Below are positions 11,863-23,271 of a stretch of DNA of 64,000 bases, in pieces; positions within the stretch are counted from its first letter, which is position 1, and every line of letters starts with the position of its first letter. The position numbers and the translations under genes are program-made. Source of the stretch: Ceraceosorus guamensis (lineage: Eukaryota > Basidiomycota > Exobasidiomycetes > Ceraceosorales > Ceraceosoraceae); contig NW_020290017.1 of NCBI RefSeq assembly GCF_003144195.1, positions 124,001-188,000 of the forward strand, read 5' to 3'. The notes below the pieces were generated by a model. That model searched no databases. It was not told the origin of the DNA and worked only from the letters and a program-made list of their open reading frames with translations.

Positions 11863-12978
11863 ATGAAGTTTACTCTTCTGCTTTCCCTCGCCGCCGTCGC
11901 GCTGAGCGCTTCCGAGGCTGTGGCCAAGCCCAACTCCGTTTACGACATGGACCGTCTCCCCAGCGGTATGATGCTCCCTCGTCGTAGCCGTCACCCCATC
12001 TCTGAAGAGCGTCGTCGCGCCATGGTCGACGCCTACTTTCAAGAGCACCCCTTGGAGAGGCGCGCATATGAAGACGATGCTGCCCCCATTCGTAAGCGCA
12101 AGGCTTGCAAGGCCAAGACTTCTAGCGCGAAGAACAAGGCTCACAAGTCCAAGGCCAAGTCTGCCTCCTCGAGCTCTTCGGCTGCATCCTCGGGCAAGGT
12201 CAAGGCCGCCGTCGGCGAGGACAAAGTGGCTGCCAAGACCAGCTCAAAGTCAAAGACCTCATCCTCTTCTGACAACAACGACAACGGTGGCGGTGACGAC
12301 AGCAGCAACGACGCCAGTGGCGTCGTTGCCGGCATTGGCAAGGGTCTCATCGGCATGAAGTTCGCCGGCGCTTGCTCTTCGTCTGGCGCCACGAAGTCGG
12401 ATCCCAACGGTAGCATTGATTTCCTCAACTGCGGAATCAGCAAGTCTAACCCGAACTCCAAGTGGAAGGCTCCCAAGGTCACTCTCAAGGATCTCAAAGT
12501 CATCAGCGCCGATCAAGCTGCCAACACCGCCGCGTTCAAGGCTTGCGCGAAGTACGAGGGCTCCTTCAAGTCCGCCGAAAAGTCTTCCGGTATTCCTGCC
12601 GTCGTGCTCATGAGTTTCGCTATGCAGGAATCCACTTGCAACCCGAGCGTCAAGGGTGGCAACGGCGAGATTGGCATGATGCAGCTTACCCCCGACAAGT
12701 GCGGCGGCAAGAACTGCTGGGACGTCACGACCAACATTGCCACTGGTGCGCACTACTTCAAGGACGAGATTGACAGACGTGGCGGCAACTTCCTTGCAGC
12801 GCTCGGCGCGTACAACGGTTGGCAAGACAACCAGATGAGCTATGCCAGCGCCACTTCTCAACAGTACGGATGCCACGCTCAAAACAACCTCGACTACCTG
12901 ATGCAGATGCTCAACTACTGGTTCCAGGGCAAGATGGGCTACGAGTACAAGCACTACAACAACCTTGGATCCTGCTAA
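11863..12978 (+). CDS. Secreted lysozyme-like protein (GH23/SLT fold)
   Basis: A single-exon secreted protein of 371 aa. Residues 1-21 form a clear signal peptide (MKFTLLLSLAAVALSASEAVA). Residues 22-75 are a basic, likely propeptide with ERRR, ERR and RKRK sites suited to Kex2-type processing. Residues 80-155 are Lys/Ser/Asp-rich low complexity. The C-terminal 200 residues carry the soluble lytic transglycosylase/goose-lysozyme-like core: VVLMSFAMQEST with candidate catalytic Glu256, then NGEIGMMQLTPDKC (the GxMQ-type motif), NIATGAHYF and AALGAYNGW. Several Cys suggest disulphides in the secretory route. By family it should cleave peptidoglycan; a fungus has none, so the target would be bacteria. 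Activity is not shown by the sequence. Confidence 0.88.
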   Translation: MKFTLLLSLAAVALSASEAVAKPNSVYDMDRLPSGMMLPRRSRHPISEERRRAMVDAYFQEHPLERRAYEDDAAPIRKRKACKAKTSSAKNKAHKSKAKSASSSSSAASSGKVKAAVGEDKVAAKTSSKSKTSSSSDNNDNGGGDDSSNDASGVVAGIGKGLIGMKFAGACSSSGATKSDPNGSIDFLNCGISKSNPNSKWKAPKVTLKDLKVISADQAANTAAFKACAKYEGSFKSAEKSSGIPAVVLMSFAMQESTCNPSVKGGNGEIGMMQLTPDKCGGKNCWDVTTNIATGAHYFKDEIDRRGGNFLAALGAYNGWQDNQMSYASATSQQYGCHAQNNLDYLMQMLNYWFQGKMGYEYKHYNNLGSC

Positions 12979-13416
12979 AGGGAATCGCGTCAATACGGGC
13001 TTGCCTATTGAACACTGCGGTTGATCCGCGGGTCTTCCAAATTCAGACTGCTCCTCGACATTCGCTCTCGGTGTTTCACATTCTCTAATAGTTTCTCTCC
13101 CCTCCAAGCACGCAAATGACACATTTGGCTGATCTTCATGTAGACCATCTCTGGCAAATGGAATGCATACGCGCTAGCCGCGGACCGGTCTCATGATGGT
13201 CGTCGATCGATTCATCTGGACGGTCCGCGCGTGTCGATACATCAAAAGTCGTCTGAATATTCTCGAGTGCGGATACCGGTCTGAAGCCTCAGAAAGCCCC
13301 GGTGATAGCACTGAGTCGAAAGGGGCATGTCTGCGAAAACTTGCAAAGTAGCATTCCCAGTCTACTTGATCGTACAAATACACTGTCCGACTCTCAACTC
13401 GTATAGCAACGAGACA
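12979..13416. other. Convergent 3' spacer
   Basis: Between the ends of the lysozyme gene (+) and the F-box gene (-). I see no gene here; it should hold both 3' untranslated regions. Confidence 0.6.
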
Positions 13417-15800
13417 TTAAATGCCGTAAGAGCGAACGACGGAAAAGCTGAAAGAGAGTTTTTGGGAAGCGTTCATCAAGGTCGAAACTTCTGCTGTGCG
13501 GAGGTTGACGCTTGCGTAGTCGAGCAGATCAAGTCGATTGTGTTTGCCCAGCTGGGAAGGGTGCGCATGTAACGTCAGCCTCCTGACTGTTTACCGAGTC
13601 GGATGAATCTGACATCTGCGGTCTTCATCGAGCAGACTCACGCTGGTCTGTCGCAAAAGCAAAATGACTCGGAAACAGTACTTGTCCATAGACCTGTCCT
13701 TGAGATCCTCGATGATGACTTTGGGACCGGGCGGTCTTGCTTCTTCTTCATCGTCGGCTAATCCGTACGGCATGAGCTTCCAACGACCAATCGCGAATCC
13801 TTTGGAGCGAAGTCCAGGCTCCATACGACGAACCGTATCGGCTGGAACGTCTGTGGTGAGCAATGAAAGGGCTCGACCATCTGGCAAGAAGCGCAATGAG
13901 CGATAAAACTCCACAAGGTGCAAAACGTTGACCCATCTGTTCTCCGCGTTCAGCCCTTGCCTCGTATATCGACACGAGGCAATGTAGACGCCGTTCAGAC
14001 GCAGGCGGGGTTGATGCACGAATACATCTCGCCAGTGTCGCCCACCGTGCATGTCGAGCAGGGAATCATGGTCAGTAGCTTCGGGCAGTTGAGGCGGAAA
14101 GTATGTCGCCTTGACGATATCTCTATCCGAAGCAGAGACGCGGTGTTCAGCGCATCGTCAGTGGAGCAGTACGCGGCCTTGATGGACTTACTTCCAGACG
14201 CCTTGCGAGAAGGTCAGGCGGCGTAACGTCGCGCTCGCGCGACCAAGCTGCTCGACGCTGGACCAGTCCGCTCCAGCCAGGACCACTCCAATACCACGTT
14301 TGCTTGGAGGCTCTCCAGATGGCACAGCCGGTATTCGAGCGCCTCTCTTACCACTTGGCGCCGCAAGTTGAGCAATGATGTGCAATAGCACCTCATCCGG
14401 CACACTGCATATATGAGAAGGTGCCTCCTCGTCCGCGGGAGTGAACCGCGCCCTGAGAGAAGGTTCGACCGCCTCGTCTTCCTCATCCTCATTCGGCGGA
14501 GCCAGCGCCAGCTTTTCCAGAAGTTCCGTTAACGGAACCGGCGAAGCTTTCGATGCGGATGGTGTTAGCGAGGCTGATGTCTGCAGCTGCGTTGTAGGGT
14601 TTGTCGAGTCGATCTTTCGGCCATGAGTCGTCAGTCCCCGTTTAGCTCGCTTCTGCGCAAAGGTAGGCGGCATTGTGGTGCTATCTGAGGGAGCCGCATC
14701 GGGTCTGGAGCTGATGGATGCTGAAGCGGCTCGCTCGTAGGACTTGACTGCATCCGACGTCGAGGTGTCCGCTGCAGATCGCACGGCATCCGACACTTCC
14801 TTGGTTTGAAGCAAAGCATCTGTTGGCTGCGCTATGCCATGCTCGTTCGCATCCTTGGAGAGCAAGACAACACCTCTCTGGAAGAAGCGGTCGACATCAT
14901 CATGTAGCTTGAATGCTCTGCGGTAATGCTCAATAGCTGAAGGCGCGGCCAGTCGCAGGTAGATCATGTCAGAGTCGATGCTTTGTGACAGAGCCGCGAG
15001 TGTTATAGCGCTCACTCACCCTGCGAATTGTTGCCTCGCTTCTCTGCTGCCACCGCCTTCGCGTAAAGCTTGATACCTTGCTCGATACGCGCTTGACCAT
15101 CCGGAGTGCTGAGATCCTGAGCATCCTGCTTGGCATGCTCAGCGGCGCGCTTAGCCCTCGCCGCAGCCAGATCGGGAGCTACGGGCTTCTGAGTGGCGAT
15201 GGTATCTTCGACCTCATCTAGTTGCGCAGCAGGAGGTTCTCGCCGCCAGATTGTTGGTGCTTGGGCGGCTTCTGGCACACCCAGCAGGCCTGAAGCGAGG
15301 GATGGAGAATGTGGGCGGCTAGAGCTCCCCTCTTCGTCCTCCTCTTCGATCAAAGAGCGATCTAGCTCATCATGGTGAGACAAATTTGCAGCCACGCGTC
15401 CTTGGTCTGCGTCTGGGGCACATTGTGCTGCCTTGGCTGTTCTGCGAGCCTCCTTCGCAGGGAGAGCAGTGCTAAGCACCGCAGCTTCCGATTGTTCTGC
15501 TGCCTTTCCCAAAGGGATCTGCTTAGACAGACCATCTGGACTCGGCGAGCTCGCTGTTGCCTCGCTCTGACTGGCGCCTGCAGTTCTGCTCTGAACCTCT
15601 TTGCGCCACTGCTGCCTGAATGCTTCCAGCTCCGCGTTACCTTCCGTTGGCGCAATCGAGTGATCAGCAAGCTTTGATACTCCAGGCGTGACGGATCTGG
15701 AGATGTCCGTGGACGTTGCAGGCGTGACCCTCGCTGTGGACGGAGTGGAGAATCCGCTCTGACCCTGCTCCTCGCCTCTCTCACTCGGCTCGCTTGGCAT
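13417..15800 (-). CDS. F-box protein of the FBXO9/Hrt3 family
   Basis: Probable substrate receptor of an SCF ubiquitin ligase. Four exons on the minus strand, 15800-15020, 14936-14192, 14122-13642 and 13551-13417, give 713 aa with matching phases. The first 220 residues are disordered and acidic. A TPR-like hairpin follows, IEQGIKLYAKAVAAEKRGNN joined to AIEHYRRAFKLHDDVDRFFQR, then a second disordered part. The F-box starts SVPDEVLLHIIAQL and ends SQGVWKDIVKATYFPPQL. The FBXO9 C-terminal barrel is plain: HWRDVFVHQPRLRLNGVYIA, LVEFYRSLRFLPDGRALSLL, GRWKLMPYG and finally NRLDLLDYASVN...SFSVVRSYGI. Frames upstream of 15800 lack an ATG, so this start is preferred. It is divergent from the Doa1 gene, another ubiquitin-system gene. 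Confidence 0.9.
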
Positions 15801-16411
15801 CCTGATGGCGGAGAGAGATGCGCCTCCACGGGCCTTGGAATGTCGCAAGTATGGCGTTCTCCCACAGTTTGTGAGCCACTTGAAGCTGTGCAGCACAAAT
15901 GGAGGTCAGAAACGTGGCTGAATCTCCTCCGCTAGCCACGTTTAGGCATGCTGGGTATGGGCAACTCTGACTCCACTCTGGACTTCGCATTGCATCAGGC
16001 AGATCACGTGGTTCGCGATCAGTACGCGCATGGCTTGTGCGCAAGAGTAGTGACGCAGGCTCCATCTTTGCATGCTTGGAACCATCAGCGTCAGCTAGAC
16101 AGCTTCTTATTACGACCCCTCACCTACACAACCCACAGCTTGCACGGCTTGACGAGGTGCCAGACACAAGTACACATAATCCTTGCACACGATTCTTGAT
16201 ATCTCAATCCTGGATCTTGACCACGCTTGACGAGTCAGTGAGCAGGCATCTCGAACGAACACCTCGTGAGGGGATCCTTCTGGATTGCACCGTCTGTCAG
16301 GTGTATCCTTCAAGCCCGCCCTCTCTTCCCAAGAGGAGGTCTCCGCATCACTTTCCACCAAGATTGAATACTGGCATTCACTCCTCATCACCATCAAGGA
16401 TCGCCGCGCAG
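15801..16411. promoter_or_regulatory. Shared divergent promoter of F-box and Doa1 genes
   Basis: 611 bases separate the two opposite start codons, with no gene between. A CACGTG core at about 16006-16011 is a possible E-box. The side towards the Doa1 start is rich in CT and CTCATCACC-like runs, usual for a fungal leader. Confidence 0.5.
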
Positions 16412-19400
16412 ATGAGCCTAGGATCTTCCTCCAGCTTCAAGCTGTCTGCACAGCTGGGCGGTCACAGCGGTGATGTCAGAGCGGTCGCTGCGTCTTCAAG
16501 CACGCCCATCAAGTTGCTCTCAGCTTCCAGGGATGGCTCAGCTCGGGTCTGGACACAAGGCTCCGGCGGACGCTTTGACGGAGAGCCTGCTGTCCTCACA
16601 GCGCACACTGGCTTTGTCAACTCGGCCGCATGGCTACGGACTGGATCGGGATGTGAGTGTCCTACGGGCCAGTCGACAAGAGCTGCAGTATGGTCAGACT
16701 GACACATGGTCCTTGCAAATCTCCAAAATGTACAGTGGTGGCCCTCACCGGCGGGCAAGACGGCATCATCAATGGCCACTCTTCAGATCCAGTCTCTGGC
16801 GAGATCAACAACGCTCCGGACTACATGCTACTTGGTCACCTCTCAAATGTATGCGCGCTCAATGTGTGGCAGGCAGAGAAAGATGAGGAAAGCTACCTTG
16901 TCAGCGGCGGCTGGGATCTGTGAGTATTTGAAAAGGGTCGCTTCCTCTGTCTGCCCTCTGACGCTGGTCATACCCCTCCCATGTTCTGCCTGGCAGCACT
17001 GCGAGGGTGTGGCGAGACTTCAAGCAAGCTGCAATTTTAGAGGGAGCTACGCAAGCGGTTTGGGCCGTACAGCCCATCGGTCCTTCACACGTACTCACTG
17101 CCAGCGCCGACAAAATCATTCGCTTGTACGCGTTGCCCGGGATAGCAGAAGACATCGACGATCCCGACAAGGCTCCATCAATAGAGCCTTGTGCAACTTT
17201 TGTCGGGCATGACGATGCTGTTAGAGCTCTAGTATCGCTGGACTCGAATCGCTTTGCTTCTGCAGGAAATGATGGGTCAGTGATTCGCATCCGAAAGCTT
17301 GGAGTGGCATCTAATGTCTGACGCTAAGTGTCTCGCCGTCTCTACAGCAACATAAACGTCTATGATTTGCCGGCACCATTGCCAGGAGGCAAACCCTTGT
17401 CGAAGCCTATCTCTCCTGTGGCGACACTCAGCGGGCACACATCGTTCATTTATTCGCTTAGCAAACTCCCGTCTGCCGAGATTTTGAGCTCCGGAGAAGA
17501 CAGAAGTGTCCGAGTGTGGCAAGGTGCGTTCTGGACTCCAATTCGCGCCTGAGAGAGCGTGCTGAACCTAAATTCCATCTTCACACCGACATGCAGGAAC
17601 AGAAGCTGCGCAGACAATAACTGTCCCAGCGATTAGTGTTTGGGCGGTGACTGCTCTGCCAAATGGAGACCTCGCTTGTGGAAGCTCTGATCACGTTGTG
17701 AGGGTATTCAGCCGCTCGTCCGAAAGGCAAGCGGACGCCGAAGCGCAACAAGTGAGTGCATCTGCGTCTTGAAGCGCTGAAATGGATCGTCATACTCATG
17801 TCCTCTGCTTTTGACAGGCCTATGACAGCACTATTGCTGGCCAAGCTTTGAACAAGACTCAGGTCGGAGATGTTGAAAAAGACTCTTTGCCGGGTTCGGA
17901 GGCCCTTACGACTCCAGGAAAGAAGGAAGGGGACGTGAAAATGATCAAAGCCGGCGCGCTCGTCGAAGCGCATCAATGGACCCAAGGGCAATGGGTCAAG
18001 ATCGGAGAGGTAGTCGGCGGCGTCGGCTCGGGCACAAAGAAGCTGCACGAGGGCAAAGAATACGACTATGTCTTTGACGTGGATATCGCCGACGATGCGC
18101 CTCCCCTGAAATTACCTTACAATCTCACGGACAACCCTTTCATTGCAGCTCAGAAATTCTTGGAGCGTAACGAGCTGCCGATGTCCTATCTCGATCAAGT
18201 CGTCAAGTTCATCGAAAGCAACACAGAGGGGAAGACGCTGGGTCAAGGAGCATCAGAGTACGTTGACCCTTACACTGGCGCGTCGCGCTATCAAAGCAAT
18301 GCCTCTGGCAACGCTGGTGCTTCTGGCCCTGGCGGCTACACAGCTGGCTCAAACGTCGACCCGTTCACACGGTCGGAGACTGTCAGCAAGCCTAAGACGT
18401 CGATCCTTCCACAGCGAGCGTACCTCGACTTCAAGAATTTGAACACTTCTGCAGTCAAAAGTAAGATCACTCAACTCTCGGACGGGCTGAAGGACCAAGG
18501 TGTGAGTGATGCCAAGGGTTCCTTTTGCGACGTAGCTCACATCACGCTGTCCCTCCGTCTTTCTACTGCAATAGTCTTTGTCAGCGCCTGAGCTGCAAAC
18601 GATTGCCAAATTGCTAGACTCCCTGGCAAGCAGCGGCTCCGGAAGTGGGCCACTCGACTTGGGTGCATTGGAAGTCTTGCTGCAGCGCTGGCCTTCAGAC
18701 TCGCTTCTGCCAGTTCTCGACACGTATCGCGCAGCTGTCTTGCGGCCCATCACAACGCCCCGCGAAACAGCTGCTCAAATTGTGCTGGACGCTGCTCGAT
18801 GGAGCGAACCATGGCCTTCTGATGCTGCCCAGGCTAAAGCTCGCGACACAAATTCGATGCTGGCTCTGCGCGCGATTGCGAATTTGTGGGCCAATGCGAC
18901 CAAAGAGGAGCGAGACCGACTTGCTGGCCGCGTTGAGACCGTGAGTATGAGCTCGAGCTTGTCCACGTGCAATGCACATGTTGACGGCTCAAGCGCCGTC
19001 ATACTGCACAGGTCATCGGGCTATCGCGCAAGAGCAACACGTTCCCAAAGCTGTCCAAGAACGCTCGGGTGGCGTACGCCACGGTTGCACTGAAGTAAGT
19101 TCACGTTGTTTGCCGTGCCCTAGCCCGCGTTGCAACACCCCTAATGCTGCTTCTCACGTTTCTCTAAAAGCTACTCTGTATACCTCACGTCAAACCTGGG
19201 CTCGGTCGCCTGGGCCGGCGCGCTGCTAGATCTCCTGATCGATATTCTGTCGACAGAATCTGGTGAACCCGAGGTTGCTTTCCGGGCTCTTGTTGCGTTG
19301 GGCAATCTGGTGAGTGCGCCATTGTGAGACCAAAGATAGGGCACGGGACCCACGCGCTAAATCGCTTTCACAGCTCGTTTCGAAGTCGTCTGGTTCGCTA

Positions 19401-19511
19401 CCTGTTGGCAAGACTGCCAGCGCCAAAGCTGCTGCGCAGAAGTGGCTCAATGCAACAGGCGACGACCGCGTCAAACAGGTCACACAGGAAGTGCTCGCCA
19501 AGACACCGTGA
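16412..19511 (+). CDS. DOA1: Doa1/Ufd3/PLAA ubiquitin-binding WD40 protein
   Basis: Cofactor of Cdc48/p97 that binds ubiquitin and affects ubiquitin recycling and sorting. Ten exons: 16412-16652, 16736-16919, 16997-17275, 17348-17523, 17597-17751, 17818-18501, 18575-18940, 19012-19094, 19171-19309, 19374-19511; phases agree and give 814 aa, close to family length. The N-terminal WD40 propeller has repeats ending SARVWT, TARVWRDF, IIRLYAL, NINVYDL, SVRVWQG and VVRVFSR. The PFU ubiquitin-binding domain follows (AHQWTQGQWVKIGEVVG, KEYDYVFDVDI, LPYNLTDNPFIAAQKFLERNELP), then the PUL armadillo-like domain that binds Cdc48, starting at RAYLDFKNLN and containing YSVYLTSNLGSVAWAGALLD. The start gives a short leader before the first propeller strand. 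Identification is firm. Confidence 0.95.
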
Positions 19512-20414
19512 CGAGCAACAGCATGCAATGCATTGTCCTAACCGTGCGTGGTGCTCAAGTAGTGAGAAATTGAGCAGAGATTCACATCTTCTCCGTGCTG
19601 CTGCTTGGCACACTTGAGAAACATAAAAGCGTGATGGGCCAGATAGCACTGTCGTGGGCTGAAGCGCCACTCAGCGCCAACAAATTTTGCCGGAAGAAGG
19701 CGAATTTGCGTACGAAGCGCTGACCAACAAGGCTCAACCTAACCCCGACGCCATGCTGTTCGCCGAGCACCTCGCCAATGAAGGTGTCTCGCAAGATATA
19801 TCGCAGCCGGACCATGCAGAGCCTGATGTTCGTATGTCTAAGTCTGAAAGGGGCGCGCGGGCGCCCTGGTCCGGCTGGGAGAGTTCGACCTGTATCGCAC
19901 TGTCTCACGTCCCTATTTGTGCTCGCTATCATCTTTCTAGCTTGCTTGATCTTGCCCTGGCTGCGTTTTCTGCCCTCATCCTTTGCTGTCGGAAGGTCAA
20001 TGATATCGACACCAATCGCATGAGGAATGAGATGACGAGCAAGAAGTATTGAATGGCATACCGCGGGACGCTCATGCATCACTCCTCATGCTCCGTGCGA
20101 GCTGCAGACGCAGCATGGCCCGTGCTCCATCACCCTTTGGCACGCAAGCAAGCTGCGCATTCGTGACGGCAGGGGGGACAGCGGAGCAGCAGCGCGCGAG
20201 GAAACGACTCGCTAAAACCACTGACTGCCTGCTCCAGAAGGACCAACACCACACTCACACTCGCAAATTGCTGAACCACGCCATCATCCCCTCTCCAGAC
20301 GCGTGTGCACGCTCTGCTACTTGACAAAGACGGCCTCGCTCGTCACCTCTGGAGCTCCGCAGGCAGAGTCTTCTTCTGCTCTTAATTCACGTGCACCTCA
20401 CTGCTTCTGAAACA
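19512..20414. other. Spacer between Doa1 and AIP1, possibly with a small gene
   Basis: About 0.9 kb. One stretch (19675-20023) may encode a small protein and is listed on its own; the rest shows nothing. The final 150 bases are CT-rich and probably the AIP1 leader. Confidence 0.5.
19675..20023 (+). CDS. Doubtful small gene, possibly two exons
   Basis: After a CACTCAG acceptor-like site, an acidic frame reads LPEEGEFAYEALTNKAQPN and on to about 19831, where GTATGT could be a donor. A good polypyrimidine-AG at 19940 then opens a short frame ending at 20023 with LILPWLRFLPSSFAVG. Upstream of this acceptor the same frame would be strongly hydrophobic (SLFVLAIIFLACLILPW), so an unspliced single-pass membrane protein is the other option. 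I found no clear ATG exon and do not recognise a family. It may be non-coding. Confidence 0.2.
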
Positions 20415-23010
20415 ATGGCGACTGTTCAGCACATCTATCCTCCCAACCCGACCACCACGCGTGCCTCTTCCACGCCCATCGCTTGGGATGCGGTCGGCAA
20501 ACGGCTGGTCTATCCGTGTGGTCGCTTGGTGGTCTTACGAGATCTGATCTCACCAACAAAGTCCAAGCTGTACGGCCAACACACCACAAACGTCACCGTC
20601 GCGAGGGTAAGCCCGAATGGCTACTATTGCGCAAGCGCAGATGCGGCCGGAAATGTTAGGGTGTGGGACCTGGCGGGCGAGGAGATGATCTTGAAGTTGG
20701 AAAAGAAGGCGCTGTCTGGGCCCATCAGAGATTTGGCTTGGGACGGTGAGAGCAAGAGGATCGCCGCGGTCGGAGAGGGCAAGGAAAGGTGAGCATGCGA
20801 AAGTACGCGCGGACGAGTGGCTTCGTATTCGGCGAATACAGAGCAAGGGCCTACTACGTCTGCGATGCAGATCACTGGCTCAGCTCCCATAGAGTCAGAA
20901 GGCCGAGCTGTGCTGCACATAAGCGCACAGTGTATGCTCTCTCTTCGTTATGGAGACACCTAACTCAAAACCGGGCCTATGGTGTTGCGCATAGATCTGA
21001 CTATCACGCTGGCTTCGAAGCTGCTTCTTGCGCTTGGTCTCACACTTCCATCCCTTGACGCACAGCTTCGGCGCGTTCTTCCTCGCAGACTCGGGTTCCT
21101 CGTGTGGTGAGGTGACGGGACACAGCAAGGCGCTCAACTCTGTCGCGATCAAGCCACAACGACCCTTCAAGGCAGTCTTGGCTGGCGACGATAATGCCGT
21201 CGTCTTCTACGCCGGGGTCCCCTTCAAGGTGAGCCTCTTTGACTGAATTCTCACAGCAGTAGCTTTGAACAAGACGAGCGAAGGCGTTCCAATGTCTTGT
21301 TCAGTCGGTCTGAAAGGCTTGGAGTCAAGAGGAAGCTCACGTGCGCTTCTCTCCTTACTTTTCAGTACAACTCGACGCAATCCGTGCACACTCGCTTTGT
21401 GCAATCCGTCAGCTATGCGCCCACCGGCACATTTTACGTCAGCGCAGGCTCTGACGGAAAATTGCAGCTCTACGACGGAACGTCGGGCGAGCCCACCGCA
21501 GCTTTGACCGACAGCGCAGCAAACGCAGCTGGTCAAGCTCATGCCGGTACCATCTTCGCAACGAGCGTCTCTGCCGATGGTTCCCTCGTCGCTTCGGCAG
21601 GAGCAGACGCTATCGTCAAAGTGTGGGATGCAGCCACTCAGAAGCTCAAGCACGCTTTCGATTTGAAGAATGCGAGTGGCGGCGGTGCTAATGACCAGCT
21701 AGTCGGCGTCACTTTTGCGGACAAGGGCGAAGCTGTAGCGCTCGCTCTCGGGGGTGCTCTACACGTCTTGAGATACGACGAATCGCCCTCGTCAGCACCA
21801 AAGACGCTGCACGCTCCTACACGCGCCATAGGGACCGGGGCATTCGCTGTGGTTGATGGCGAGCTTCTGTCCGGTGAGCATGGCGCTCAATGGGCTAACA
21901 AGGGGATACATTGCAAGTGACGCAGAGCTGATCCATCGCATTCTTTCGTCTCAAAATCAGGGTCATTTGATGGTCGCATCGTCAGCACTTCTCTCGATGG
22001 TCGTGTCAAGCAGATCCAGGCGACGGGAGCTGCAGTGACTGGAATTGCAGCTGCTACCCCGAGCCTGGCTTGGGTGATTGGTATGGACGACACAGTCAGG
22101 AGGTATTCCAATGCCGCATTCGAGTGAGTGGCTTGCAATCGTGGTTGCGCGCCCGCACCTAGTCGCTTGGACTCCTAATCCCGCCGTCATGATCCGCTTG
22201 TGACGCGCACAGCTCGACAGCAGTCGGCACTTCTGGGCAAGCGCGATCCCTGGCCGGCTCCAGTTCTGTAGCTGTGGTAGCCACCTCGAACGGAGTGGAC
22301 ATTCTCAACGGATCGCCAGTGCAACGGCATCAGCAAAAGCTAGACTTTGATGCGACGGCTGTGGGCCTTTACTCGGACGGTCAAGTTGTAGCGATTGGCG
22401 GAGAGGACGGCAAAGTAAGATTGGGGTCCGTCGCGAATGGCGCATTCAAGCAGACCGCTTTGCTCGAGAATGGACGCAGAGGCGTGACGGCCTTGGCCTT
22501 CTCGCCGGATGGCTCCCTTCTGGCTGCAGGAGAAGCTGGCGGGCGCATCATGGTGTACGACGTGAAGGATGCCAAGGTAAGGAAGCACTGCGAGAGGACC
22601 CTTTGCACTCGTGAACACTTCACACTGATCATCACACATTGGTGATTTGACTTGCCTCGCATCGCTTTCCAGCTCAAGTTGAACCAGTGGACCAATCACA
22701 CGGCTCGCATCAGTGCCATTGCGTTCTCGCAAGATGGCAAGCGCGCCGTCTCTTCCAGCCTGGACACCAACGTCATCGTCTGGAGCGTCGACAATCCTTT
22801 CAAGCACGTCGCAATCAAGAATGCGCATGCAGGCGGGGCAAATGGTGCCGTATGGCTCGACGCTTCCACGGTCGCGAGTGCGGGAGCGGACGGCAGCATT
22901 AGAAGTGTGAGTGCTGCCGCTGAGTCGGTTTGGATTCGCGTGTCCGCAGCTCACACGGCCAGTCTCGTCCGTGCCGCTTGCAGTTCAAAATCCCTCCTGC
23001 GCAATCCTGA
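20415..23010 (+). CDS. AIP1: Actin-interacting protein 1 (WD40 double propeller)
   Basis: Works with cofilin to disassemble actin filaments. Seven exons: 20415-20788, 21066-21228, 21366-21873, 21961-22123, 22213-22576, 22673-22906, 22984-23010; phases agree and give 610 aa, the usual family size. The start MATVQHIYPPNPTTTRA and the early GDPKGKRLVYPCGR-like block are typical. WD repeats include NVRVWDLAGEE, LGDPVGFADSGSS-like SFGAFFLADSGSSCGEVTGH, AVLAGDDNAVVFYAG, IVKVWDAATQK, GMDDTVRRYSN, IMVYDVKDAK and NVIVWSVDNPF. The last exon codes only FKIPPAQS, closing the final blade. The first intron (20789-21065, 277 nt) is long for this window. It converges on SKT5, with 261 bases between stops. 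Confidence 0.93.
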
Positions 23011-23271
23011 AGCAGTTTCGCATTGCGCAATGGGCAGCGAGGCGTTGGACAATGGAGAGGAGAAAATTGCATGTCATTGTCACTTGTCCCGTCATTGTCC
23101 GAAGGGTATAATGAGTAGCGGCAGGAGAAGAACTTCTCGCCATGAGTGCGGGTGATGACTTGAGCCACTTGCGAAATCCAGAAGTGAGGCAGTGAAAGAC
23201 TAGAGCAGGGCAAGGGCGTGGAAAGATTTCTTGGAAGCGGAGCGCGGAGAAGATGACCCGAGCACGCGATT

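Noticed and set aside
11151-11987. 278-codon plus-strand frame overlapping the lysozyme start
   Set aside because: CT-rich leader read in one frame; Ser/His/Pro-rich with no domain, and it runs into the lysozyme gene out of frame.
15801-15896. Upstream extension of the F-box frame
   Set aside because: The frame is open, but its only start is GTG; the first ATG is at 15800.
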